Source: an uncultured Eubacteriales bacterium (GTDB lineage: Bacteria > Bacillota > Clostridia > Monoglobales > Monoglobaceae). Taken from it: DNA of 64,000 bases. Made by a program: the position numbers and the translations under genes. This document shows positions 7,709 through 16,445 of the stretch, piece by piece. Each line of letters begins with the position of its first letter. Position 1 is the stretch's first letter. A model generated the notes under the pieces. That model was not told the DNA's origin. It saw only the letters and a list, made by a program, of their open reading frames with translations, and did no database searches. The stretch covers positions 1 through 64,000 of the forward strand of contig CAOKIL010000002.1 of NCBI GenBank assembly GCA_948468535.1. Direction: 5' to 3'.

Positions 7709-9109
7709 ATGAAAATATTTGATACAATAGCTGCAATAGCCACCCCTTTAGGTTCGGGTGGCATTGCCATTATAAGGATAAGCGGAGAAAATTCACAGGA
7801 GATATCACAGCAAATTATAAAAACCAAATCCGGCAGAACACTTAAAGAGCTTGAAAGTCACAAACTCACACTCTCTGATATACATAAGCCTGATGATTCG
7901 GATTCTGTGATAGATGAAGCACTTATATCCATTATGCGTGCTCCTAACTCGTTTACCGGAGAGACAGTCGTTGAAATCAACTGCCACGGCGGATATTTTG
8001 CCGCAGCTTCAATACTTAATATGCTGCTTGACTGCGGAGCGCGTATGGCTGAACCGGGCGAGTTTACCCGCCGCGCATTTATGAACGGCAAAACAGACAT
8101 GCTTGGCGCAGAAGCAACCATGGATCTGATAGATGCAAAATCAGGACTCGGCCTCAGTAACGCAGCGAAATCGTTAAACGGTACTCTGTCACATAAGATA
8201 AACGCTTTAAGAGACAGTATTATGGAAATCACAGCGAATATTTCAGCCTTTGCGGACTATCCTGACGAGATTGAGCCCCTGACAGAGCAGGAAATATCCG
8301 AAAAACTTACCTCAGTTAAAACAGAGCTTGATTCGCTTATAGACGGATTTGAGACCGGTAAAATTCTCCGCGATGGTATCACAACAGTAATAGTCGGCAA
8401 GCCTAATGTAGGCAAATCGTCTCTTTTAAATGCTCTGTCACGCACTGAGAGGGCAATTGTCACTGACATTCCCGGCACTACGCGTGACACTATTGAAGAA
8501 TATATTAATCTCAAAGGCGCTTCTCTGCGGCTTCTTGATACGGCAGGAATCCGCTCCGAGGCAGCTGACGAGGCAGAACAAATAGGTATAGAGCGCACTA
8601 TGCAGAACATAGAGCTTGCTGATTTATGCCTTTTTGTTATAGACAGCAATATTCCCACTGATGACAGAGATGAAAAGATTGCTGAAAAACTCAAAGGCAA
8701 AAACACGATTGTTATACTAAACAAATCTGACAAAACAACAAAGGTAACACGCAGTAATATAATTGAAAAATTCGGATTTTGCGAAGATGATATTATTGAA
8801 ACCTCAACCCCGATAAACAGCGAACCGACAGGTATTGACTTGCTCGAAAAAACTATTGCCGATAAGTTTGCGCTCGGCACATTATCGAGTGATAATGTGT
8901 TTATTTCAAACACAAGACAGCGTGATTCGCTTATCAAATCAAAAAAATCAGTTTGTCTCGCTCTTGAATCCGCAAAAAACGGTATGCCGTTTGACATTCT
9001 GTATGTCGATCTTGAGGATGCACTGTCAGCTCTCGGCGAAGTTATCGGAACAACCGTTCAGGAAGAAATAATTGATATGGTATTTTCGAGATTCTGTGTC
9101 GGTAAATAG
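7709..9109 (+). CDS. mnmE: tRNA modification GTPase MnmE (TrmE)
   Basis: 466 residues. With MnmG it builds the 5-aminomethyl-type modification at U34 of several tRNAs. The N-terminal formyl-THF-binding domain (about 1-120) begins DTIAAIATPLGSGGIAIIRISG. An embedded G domain has GKPNVGKSSLLNAL near residue 228, DIPGTT, DTAGIR and NKSD. The C-terminus is FCVGK, in which the cysteine is the conserved catalytic residue. In most Bacillota mnmE lies with mnmG and rsmG beyond jag; here it follows dnaA by 31 nt on the other side, and rsmG is 29 kb away. Confidence 0.96.
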   Translation: MKIFDTIAAIATPLGSGGIAIIRISGENSQEISQQIIKTKSGRTLKELESHKLTLSDIHKPDDSDSVIDEALISIMRAPNSFTGETVVEINCHGGYFAAASILNMLLDCGARMAEPGEFTRRAFMNGKTDMLGAEATMDLIDAKSGLGLSNAAKSLNGTLSHKINALRDSIMEITANISAFADYPDEIEPLTEQEISEKLTSVKTELDSLIDGFETGKILRDGITTVIVGKPNVGKSSLLNALSRTERAIVTDIPGTTRDTIEEYINLKGASLRLLDTAGIRSEAADEAEQIGIERTMQNIELADLCLFVIDSNIPTDDRDEKIAEKLKGKNTIVILNKSDKTTKVTRSNIIEKFGFCEDDIIETSTPINSEPTGIDLLEKTIADKFALGTLSSDNVFISNTRQRDSLIKSKKSVCLALESAKNGMPFDILYVDLEDALSALGEVIGTTVQEEIIDMVFSRFCVGK

Positions 9110-9164
9110 ACTTGAACACATATGACAAACTCTAAAGCACAAACATTAAAGAGGTTAAAAACTT

Positions 9165-10193
9165 ATGGAATATATAGATATTTCTTATGAATTTGCGGAA
9201 AAGTACTTACGCTACGCAAATCCGTTACATACACAGGTTTTTCTGTATGCAAAATATATTTTCAGCCGTGACGGACAAATCCCTCCGATTGACTCAATTT
9301 CGGCAGAGCTTGACATCGCACCGAATCGTGTGAAGTTTGCACTCGGATATTGGGTCAGCGAAGGAGAGCTGATTCAGCTCGATGATAATACATATTCCTT
9401 CCCGCAAGATACAAAAGATTTGAACAGTTCTAAAAAACAAACCGAAAAACCAAAGAAAAAAGCACGCCGTAAAACCTCTGCACGTCCATCATACAAAAGT
9501 GATGAGATTGATACTGCTGCCGATAAGAATCAAGTTCTTTCCGGAATGTTTTATCAGGCAGAAGGCATTTTGGGGCGGCTTTTGTCAGGCAGTGAAATGG
9601 AGCTTTTATATTCATTCTATGACTGGCTTGGACTGCCGTGTGAAGTTATTGTTATGCTTCTTAACTATGCGGCAAAGCGCGGGAAAACGGGCAAGCGTTA
9701 TCTTGAAACTGTCGCTATCGACTGGGCGGATAAAGGCATAGATACATTTGAAAAAGCAGAGGATTATATAAAACAGCTTGAAGCTCAGGAGGACAGCGAG
9801 TATCAAATACGCTCTATTCTCGGTATCTACGACCGTTCTTTGACCCAAACCGAAAAAAAATATATCAAATCATGGACAGAGCTCGACATCAGTTCTGAGC
9901 TTGTATCACTCGCCTATGACCGAACCGTAAACAATACCGGCAAACTTTCATACAGTTACATGAACAAAATACTTGTATCATGGCACAGTGAGGGTATTAC
10001 TGACAGCGACGGTGTTAAGCGCAGTGAAGAAATCTTTAATCTTAATCACGGATATGACAAATCAAAACAGAATAATACAAATGATGATACTTTAAACATC
10101 CAAAATAGCAAGTTTAATAACTATAATGATACAAATAAAATCGACTATGCGTCACTTGAAGAGAAGCTTCTTGACATGATGCTGGATAACTGA
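9165..10193 (+). CDS. DnaD-domain replication/primosome protein
   Basis: 342 residues. The N-terminal part (about 1-80) resembles a DnaD winged helix (LHTQVFLYAKYIF, then LDIAPNRVKFALGYWVSEGEL). A basic low-complexity linker with KKKARRKTSAR follows, then two DnaD/DnaB_2-type helical domains. The first is about residues 125-210 (ILGRLLSGSEMELLYSFYDW ... YLETVAIDWADKGI), the second about 215-290 (LTQTEKKYIKSWTELDI ... YSYMNKILVSWHSEGI). Such proteins help load the replicative helicase in Bacillota. A helicase-loader gene follows, and dnaA is two genes upstream, so the cluster looks dedicated to initiation. Whether it corresponds to Bacillus DnaB or DnaD cannot be decided here. Confidence 0.88.
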   Translation: MEYIDISYEFAEKYLRYANPLHTQVFLYAKYIFSRDGQIPPIDSISAELDIAPNRVKFALGYWVSEGELIQLDDNTYSFPQDTKDLNSSKKQTEKPKKKARRKTSARPSYKSDEIDTAADKNQVLSGMFYQAEGILGRLLSGSEMELLYSFYDWLGLPCEVIVMLLNYAAKRGKTGKRYLETVAIDWADKGIDTFEKAEDYIKQLEAQEDSEYQIRSILGIYDRSLTQTEKKYIKSWTELDISSELVSLAYDRTVNNTGKLSYSYMNKILVSWHSEGITDSDGVKRSEEIFNLNHGYDKSKQNNTNDDTLNIQNSKFNNYNDTNKIDYASLEEKLLDMMLDN

Positions 10194-10228
10194 CAATATA
10201 CCAAATATTTTACAGAAGGGTGATATAT

Positions 10229-11209
10229 ATGCAGTCTGCAAATTCACTTGCATTACAGGAACTTAATGAAAGACGTGAACGTCACAAAGCCGAACTTGAG
10301 GCAAACACCGCAAAAGTTCGCTCGCTTGCACCTGAATACACAGGTATAGAAGCCGACATGATGCGTGCCGGCAATTCTCTGCTGCGTTCAGTACTGCACG
10401 GCGGGAAAGACTTTGAAAAAATCAAGAGCTTTATCGAAAAGAATCAGAGCGAAAAAATCGAAATTTTAAAACGCCTGTCTCTGCCGGAAGATTATCTTGA
10501 CGAGAAGTATGACTGCGAAAATTGCCGTGATACAGGGTTTGACGATAACGGTCTGAAATGTACATGTTTAAAAGAGCTTACATCCAAATATATAGACATA
10601 AATTCAAATATGACTGAGCTTATGAAAAATCAGACGTTTGATAATTTTAATTTCTCCCTGTTTTCACCTGTTCCCGACAGTACCGGCAAAGCTCCGCTTG
10701 ATATTGCAAAATCGGCGTATGACAAAGCCAAAAGCTACGCCGATAACTTAGATGTAGCAAAGCCGCGCAACCTTCTTTTAAAAGGCAATGCCGGAACCGG
10801 TAAGACGTATCTGTCAAGCTGTATCGGCAATTTGGCATTAAACCGCGGCAAAACCGTATATTATCAAACTTCATACAAGCTGTGCGAGCTTATGGAAAAC
10901 GTAAAGTTCGGCAAGTACGAAACTCCTGAAGAACAACAGGGAGGATATACAACATTAAATTATATAAACGATGCAGACCTGCTGATAATCGACGACTTGG
11001 GAACAGAATTTTTGACGCAGTTTACCGCGGCGGCATTATTTGATTTGCTGAATACAAGAATACTCAAAAATAAAGCAACCGTAATATCAACAAATCTGAG
11101 TCTTGAAGCAATGGAAAAGCTGTATAGTCAGCGGCTTACCTCAAGAATTTTAGGCGAATATAAGATTATTCAATTAATTGGTCAGGATCTTAGAAAGAAT
11201 ATATTTTAA
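10229..11209 (+). CDS. DnaC/DnaI-type helicase loader ATPase
   Basis: 326 residues from ATG 10229. I prefer this start to the in-frame GTG at 10220 because AGAAGGG lies 8 nt before the ATG. The N-terminal half has a zinc-type cysteine cluster (CENCRDTGFDDNGLKCTC), as in DnaI/DnaC-like loaders. The AAA+ half has Walker A KGNAGTGKTYLSS and Walker B LLIIDDLGTEF, with a C-terminal STNLSLE sensor segment. It presumably loads the replicative helicase at the origin or at restart sites. It is 35 nt downstream of the DnaD-domain gene and closes the dnaA-mnmE-dnaD-like-loader series. Confidence 0.92.
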   Translation: MQSANSLALQELNERRERHKAELEANTAKVRSLAPEYTGIEADMMRAGNSLLRSVLHGGKDFEKIKSFIEKNQSEKIEILKRLSLPEDYLDEKYDCENCRDTGFDDNGLKCTCLKELTSKYIDINSNMTELMKNQTFDNFNFSLFSPVPDSTGKAPLDIAKSAYDKAKSYADNLDVAKPRNLLLKGNAGTGKTYLSSCIGNLALNRGKTVYYQTSYKLCELMENVKFGKYETPEEQQGGYTTLNYINDADLLIIDDLGTEFLTQFTAAALFDLLNTRILKNKATVISTNLSLEAMEKLYSQRLTSRILGEYKIIQLIGQDLRKNIF

Positions 11210-11249
11210 ACAAAAAATGTGAGTCATGATTGACTCACATTTTTTGTTT
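11208..11249. terminator. Bidirectional terminator between helicase loader and GT-C cluster
   Basis: A 19-bp inverted repeat (11208-11226 and 11231-11249) with loop TGAT includes ATGTGAGTCA/TGACTCACAT and has A- and T-rich flanks on both sides. It separates two convergent transcription units. Confidence 0.9.
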
Positions 11250-11257
11250 AAATATCT

Positions 11258-13330
11258 TTACAGCCAAAACGCTATCAAATGCTGGACTGTATAATAAAGT
11301 GTCGGATTTGCCGCTTGGATAGAATCTTCACTATGGGCGAATATTCTCAGGAATGCAAGTGCAAGCGACACAACCGTCAGTACTGTAACAATACTTATAA
11401 TCTTTGACTTAGCCTCAATATTGCCAATGTTCCTGTCATAATACGCAAACACAGTAACTGCTGACGCAATCATCAACAGCCAAATGAAATCCGTAAAATA
11501 TCTCGTAAGCAATCCTGCCATCTGTGCATCAAGAATACCCAGCACAACAGCTATAATAATTGAAAAATACACCATTCGATATGCTCTTTTATCTGAAAAT
11601 ACGTTCTTTTTAAATGCACCATACACGCCAATCAGCAATATCGGATATAGCCAAAGTACACCGCCCATCAGTTTTTCTGTAAGAGTCAAACCCTGATACG
11701 CTGTCGCTGATGAAAAATCATGGATAAACGGAAACAGCGCATTCATGCTAAACGGCTGAAGGAAATATGTGAATATTCCCAGACCTGTTCTGCCAAATAC
11801 AAACCCTCTGTGTGTCATATCGTTAGTTGTTAGATTATAATTTGCTCCGAAGTCGAACGGCGAACCGAATCTTGCAGCATTATACCACATAACAACTGCA
11901 CCAACAATAATAAACGGCAAACAAACTGCGGCAGTTTGTTTTATACTCGATTTTGAAAATAACGTACGTTTTTTAAAAGCATGATTCCAAAACAGCATTA
12001 CTCCAAATACTGCCGCAAGCAAGAACTGCGGTCTGCATCCCGCGGTCAAGGCTATAAACAAAGATCCCAGAGTAAGCCTCCACGAGACAAGTTCTGTTCC
12101 CCCGTCATCAGAATCACGTTCCGCTGACAGCCAGAACGCCAAACCAAACAGCGCAAACATCAACGCAGCTAAACTTGGGACAATATAAAAATCGGGCTTT
12201 TGGACCGCATATGCAATTCCTGACACCGCGCCAAAAACAATTGACATTATCAGGTAGAGCACAAACGGCGTATTCTTATACCACTTTTTGATAATCTCCC
12301 AAAGCAGCAGAAGTATGCCTATTATTATCATAACACCGAAAATAAACACTGCAATATAGTTTGGCAAATCATTGCCGGTTACTAAATTATACGGCAAATA
12401 CAGAAGCACAGCAGGCAGCGCACCAAAATATACATAACACCTTCCGTCATAATACGCATTATCCCATAATGCCGCTGAAATTGCAGACATTCTCGAACTA
12501 TAATCATATGGATTTTTTAAACTTTTTAAATTTTCGGGTATGTCCTTTTCTAAATATAAATGTCCGTCTTTGAACGACTCTATCAAATCATAATACTGCT
12601 GGTGATGTTCATAGTTTTTGTGCCAATTAAGAGCGGTTGTATTATAGTGCAGCATATTCCAAAAAAACACCGACTGCACTATTACAACTAAGATTACAAC
12701 CGCAAGCTGATATTTATTCTTTAAGTTGGTCTTATATCTATAAATAAATGACTTTGGTCTTATCAGATACAAAAGTATAAGAGCGAACAACATCACAAAA
12801 AACCTGACCCACGAAAATATCAGAGGTACATGTACGTTAAGACCTATACAGTCTCCGGTAACAGTCTCTCCGTTCATACCCTTGATTGTAATTTTCAAAT
12901 CTTTAATATTTCCGCTGAAATGCAGTCTTATATACTGTGATTGTTCTACATCCGTCAGCACAGTTCTTTCAGGCGCAGACAGCGCCGACGTGTTAGCCTC
13001 ATCCGAGGCTGAAATCGTAACCGAAGCTTTGCCTCCCTCAGCATTGCCCGGCTTTAGATACAGATATTTAACTTTTGCATTTAAATCATTATATTCGATT
13101 ACTCCGCTGTCACTGGTAAACTTTATATTATTTTCGCTGACCAATGCCCCTGATGATACCCCAGGCGCTGCGTTTATCTTACTGCAAAACGCCGAGTCAA
13201 GCCACTTATAATTAAACACAAACAATTCCAGAATCAGAGTTAATGAAAGTATAACCGCAAACGCAGCCGCATATTTTTTAGGAGTTTCCTCATTGAAAAA
13301 ATCTTTTAAAGCTTTAATCTTTTCTATCAT
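11258..13330 (-). CDS. Multi-pass membrane protein, GT-C glycosyltransferase-like
   Basis: 690 residues from ATG 13330, which overlaps the preceding gene's stop as ATGA and has GGAGG 8 nt upstream; an in-frame GTG 27 nt earlier is less likely. After one membrane segment (about residues 22-42) comes an extracytoplasmic beta-rich region to about 165, then at least nine hydrophobic segments. Motifs such as YFGALPAVLLYLPYNLVTG and WHKNYEHHQQYYDLIESF suggest a GT-C-fold transferase that uses a lipid-linked sugar. I cannot name a family with certainty. It is the last gene of the polysaccharide cluster. Confidence 0.7.
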   Translation of the reverse strand: MIEKIKALKDFFNEETPKKYAAAFAVILSLTLILELFVFNYKWLDSAFCSKINAAPGVSSGALVSENNIKFTSDSGVIEYNDLNAKVKYLYLKPGNAEGGKASVTISASDEANTSALSAPERTVLTDVEQSQYIRLHFSGNIKDLKITIKGMNGETVTGDCIGLNVHVPLIFSWVRFFVMLFALILLYLIRPKSFIYRYKTNLKNKYQLAVVILVVIVQSVFFWNMLHYNTTALNWHKNYEHHQQYYDLIESFKDGHLYLEKDIPENLKSLKNPYDYSSRMSAISAALWDNAYYDGRCYVYFGALPAVLLYLPYNLVTGNDLPNYIAVFIFGVMIIIGILLLLWEIIKKWYKNTPFVLYLIMSIVFGAVSGIAYAVQKPDFYIVPSLAALMFALFGLAFWLSAERDSDDGGTELVSWRLTLGSLFIALTAGCRPQFLLAAVFGVMLFWNHAFKKRTLFSKSSIKQTAAVCLPFIIVGAVVMWYNAARFGSPFDFGANYNLTTNDMTHRGFVFGRTGLGIFTYFLQPFSMNALFPFIHDFSSATAYQGLTLTEKLMGGVLWLYPILLIGVYGAFKKNVFSDKRAYRMVYFSIIIAVVLGILDAQMAGLLTRYFTDFIWLLMIASAVTVFAYYDRNIGNIEAKSKIISIVTVLTVVSLALAFLRIFAHSEDSIQAANPTLYYTVQHLIAFWL

Positions 13331-15459
13331 CCTTCGAGCCTCCTGCTCTTGAGCCACAAAACAATCATACCCAAAACTGTTATCACAGAAATTATATCCG
13401 CAATCTTAAAGAACCAAAATCCCGAATATTTTATCTTCACGGATTGAACTCCGTTATCAAGATTAACACGCATTACATGATTTGCACCATCGATAACTTC
13501 AAGTTTATTACCGTTTTGATCCCTTGCAGTATAACCCGGATAGTAAAGAAGCGGAACCTCAACATAATCCCCGGAACCTGCATCGCTTAATTTCAGCTCT
13601 ATATTCGTTCCCGACTTTCTGTGTTCAGTAATGCTAACACTGCCACTTGTTTCGTACTTTTCAGGTGTAAGCGCTTTTAAATTTGTGCCGACAACGTAAT
13701 ATTCATCGTCAAGTCCTGCTGAACCGCCTGTTGCCACAGCATAGCCCTTTTTGAGCGACGGGTCAAGCTGAGTTGTGTACGCTGTTCCCCATGACACAAA
13801 TGATATTGCACAAACAAAGCATGTAACCGCAAGAATTATCTTTTTTGCATTATCATTTTTAAACACACCGCCGACTATTGCAGCCGCAGCAATACAGAAA
13901 ATAGGCGATGCCAAACTTAAAAATCTCCACGGCATTCTAACCGTTCCGCAGAACATATTTATCAGCTTGTTTTGCTGAAGGATCTCCCACGGAAAAAACG
14001 TTGTTGACATAAACATGAGCAAAACGCCGAATGCGAATATTCCAAATACATAGCCCTCATTTTCAATGCTGCGCTTTTTTCTGAATATAAAGTATGCGGC
14101 ACACACTATAAGACACACCGAAACACCAACGCCGAGCGATAAGGACATATCGCCTTTAACACCTATAGGAAGAAGCTGAGAATAACCAAAACTCGTATTA
14201 AATATATTAAATAATTCCGTAGGTATTATTGCATTCAAAAAAAATTCAGTGTTTTCTTTAGTATGCCGAATAGCCATATCAAGCCCAAAATAATACTGCA
14301 TAAACGCTGCCAAATACCATAGGTTGAGCAGAACAGTAAGCCCGCCTGCCTTGAAAAATCCAATCCAGCGTCTGTCGCTTACAAAACTCTTTATAAACAT
14401 CAGAATCGCCGCCACAATGGTAATCACCACAAACACCGTACTTATTACATGGGACTGGAAAACTCCTGTACAGCCCAGTGCAAGCACCCACCACTTTTTC
14501 TTGTCGTCCTTTAGCAAACAGAACAAGCCGTAAATCACCAGAGGGAAGAATACCATAGCAAGCGCCTCTCCCAATGCTGCGCGGTAATACAAATTTATTA
14601 TTCTCCAGGTTGACAGAGTATAAACAACCGATGCAAGCAATCCGACATATTTGGACTTTGAAATACCCTTTGCCGAATAGTACATGATAAACGCCGTTGC
14701 TAAGTTCACCGCGAACAAAAACGTGTTATACGCTGTAACTGCGGAAACTCCGCATAGTCTTAAAAAAGCGGGGAAGTACAGGAAAAGTTCAGGATACACG
14801 CTCGCTGTTATATAACCGTATCCGTTATTATGTGTTGGGTGAACTCTGACCGGGAACTGACCTGACATCAAACCGTCTTTTATACCTTCAATACGATACA
14901 AATGGAAGTTGAGGTCATGTCCGAAACCAACTGTGCCGCTAAACAGCGGATAGCTTGCAAAAACAGATATTGCCAGAAGTATCATAAAAACTGCATCTTT
15001 GTCTCGGCTGTTTTTTTTCACAAACCTAATATATATCACATACATCATAAAGAGTATCAGAAGCAGCGTCAAAAAACTCAAATCATTATAAATCATGCCG
15101 TTTTTTGAGATATTTGCCGACGACAGACTTCCGCCGCTGAATATAATTATATCACTTTCATCCTTTGCCAAACTGAGTTTGAACGAGCTTCCGGCAGTAC
15201 CGCTGCCCAATTCATTTCCCTCGGCAGTTTTAACCTTAACCTGTCCGCTTCCGTTAACCTTAATATCATACTCGCCTTTTGGAAACGAAAGATGCGGAGC
15301 ATAACCTGTCTCTCCGCTATCCGCTGCCGAAGCTGACGAATCAGGTTTCAGGTCAAAGTTCATGCTTCTCAGACCATAAAAATTCATAAGCAGCAAAATA
15401 CCGGTTATCAAAACTACTGCTGCCGATATCAGCCACTTTTTATTAATACTATCTTTCAT
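13327..15459 (-). CDS. Multi-pass membrane protein, 6-pyruvoyl-tetrahydropterin-synthase-related (GT-C-like)
   Basis: 710 residues. One N-terminal membrane segment (about 9-28) is followed by an extracytoplasmic region to about 125, then ten or more membrane segments, and a soluble C-terminal beta domain (about 580-680) before a last membrane helix. The conserved block GFGHDLNFHLYRIEGIKDGL ... GQFPVRV is typical of the membrane proteins called '6-pyruvoyl-tetrahydropterin synthase-related', which have a GT-C-like layout and no demonstrated link to pterins. A role in assembling or modifying a cell-surface glycan is inferred from the neighbours. It overlaps the next gene by 4 nt. Confidence 0.78.
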   Translation of the reverse strand: MKDSINKKWLISAAVVLITGILLLMNFYGLRSMNFDLKPDSSASAADSGETGYAPHLSFPKGEYDIKVNGSGQVKVKTAEGNELGSGTAGSSFKLSLAKDESDIIIFSGGSLSSANISKNGMIYNDLSFLTLLLILFMMYVIYIRFVKKNSRDKDAVFMILLAISVFASYPLFSGTVGFGHDLNFHLYRIEGIKDGLMSGQFPVRVHPTHNNGYGYITASVYPELFLYFPAFLRLCGVSAVTAYNTFLFAVNLATAFIMYYSAKGISKSKYVGLLASVVYTLSTWRIINLYYRAALGEALAMVFFPLVIYGLFCLLKDDKKKWWVLALGCTGVFQSHVISTVFVVITIVAAILMFIKSFVSDRRWIGFFKAGGLTVLLNLWYLAAFMQYYFGLDMAIRHTKENTEFFLNAIIPTELFNIFNTSFGYSQLLPIGVKGDMSLSLGVGVSVCLIVCAAYFIFRKKRSIENEGYVFGIFAFGVLLMFMSTTFFPWEILQQNKLINMFCGTVRMPWRFLSLASPIFCIAAAAIVGGVFKNDNAKKIILAVTCFVCAISFVSWGTAYTTQLDPSLKKGYAVATGGSAGLDDEYYVVGTNLKALTPEKYETSGSVSITEHRKSGTNIELKLSDAGSGDYVEVPLLYYPGYTARDQNGNKLEVIDGANHVMRVNLDNGVQSVKIKYSGFWFFKIADIISVITVLGMIVLWLKSRRLEG

Positions 15460-15491
15460 AAACTATACATTCCCTTCGAGTACAATGTCTT

Positions 15492-16433
15492 TTATTTATT
15501 TTTCAGCTCCCAAAACTTATCTTCAGTTTTTGCCAATCTATATTCAAAATCCTGTTTGTTCTTTTGTTCGATAGTTGACAAAATGAGTCCTGAAAAGTAC
15601 GACTGTATCGCTCCCAACGCGACAAATCCGCACACAATCAAAGTTGGAATTTGCGGAACAAGCCCTGTCTGTATATAAGTAACAAGAACCGGTATGAAGA
15701 ATATAACAGCAAGCAAAATCAAAATTGCAGAAACTGCTGTAAAGAACTGCCTCGGCTTATAATTTTTATAAAGCCTTGCTATAGTCTTTAAAACCTTAAA
15801 TCCGTCAGAATACGTATTGAGCTTAGACTCGCTGCCCTCAGGTCTGTCACGATAGTCTATAATCACGTTGTCAACACTCATATTCTTGTCCACCGCATGG
15901 ATAGTCATTTCTGTTTCAATTTCAAAGCCCTGCGACAATACAGGAAACGTCTTTACAAAGTTATAGCTGAAAGCTCTGTATCCGGTCATAACATCTTTAA
16001 TATCATTTTTAAACAAGTGATTTATGCTTGACCTTACAACTGTATTGCCGAGGTTATGAAACGGGCGCTTGTTCTCGGTAAAATAGGTTGACGACAGCCT
16101 GTCACCCACCACCATATCCGCTTTTTTCTCAATAACCTTGTCAGCCATTTCTCTTGCATACTCAGCAGGATAGGTATCATCGCCGTCGGTCATTATATAA
16201 ACCTCCGCATCAATCTCACGGAACATTCGGCGTATCACATTACCCTTGCCCTGCATATATTCATACCGAACTATCGCTCCTGCCTTTTCTGCAATATCAG
16301 CGGTGTTATCACTTGAATTGTTGTCATAAACATATATAACCGCTTCCGGCAATACCGCCCTGAAATCATTGATTACCTTCTCTATTGTCCGCGCTTCATT
16401 GTAACACGGAATAAGTACCGCAATTTTATCCAT
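15492..16433 (-). CDS. Family 2 glycosyltransferase with C-terminal membrane segments
   Basis: 313 residues. The GT2 GT-A domain opens with IAVLIPCYNEARTI and shows DNNSSDNTADIA and the metal-binding DGDDTYPAEY (a DxD-like motif, about residues 83-90). GKGNVIRRMF and DRLSSTYF match polyprenyl-phosphate transferases of the dolichol-phosphate mannose synthase type. Two C-terminal membrane helices (about 225-290) resemble those of enzymes that charge undecaprenyl phosphate with a sugar. It probably makes the lipid-linked donor for the neighbouring GT-C proteins. Sugar identity is unknown. Confidence 0.88.
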   Translation of the reverse strand: MDKIAVLIPCYNEARTIEKVINDFRAVLPEAVIYVYDNNSSDNTADIAEKAGAIVRYEYMQGKGNVIRRMFREIDAEVYIMTDGDDTYPAEYAREMADKVIEKKADMVVGDRLSSTYFTENKRPFHNLGNTVVRSSINHLFKNDIKDVMTGYRAFSYNFVKTFPVLSQGFEIETEMTIHAVDKNMSVDNVIIDYRDRPEGSESKLNTYSDGFKVLKTIARLYKNYKPRQFFTAVSAILILLAVIFFIPVLVTYIQTGLVPQIPTLIVCGFVALGAIQSYFSGLILSTIEQKNKQDFEYRLAKTEDKFWELKNK

Positions 16434-16445
16434 GATAGTTTTCTC

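Noticed and set aside
8257-8997. Long open frame (246 codons) antisense to mnmE
   Set aside because: It is a shadow of the mnmE coding frame, serine- and isoleucine-rich without homology or ribosome site.
10220-10228. GTG as start of the helicase-loader gene
   Set aside because: It overlaps the AGAAGGG ribosome site, which is correctly spaced for the ATG at 10229.
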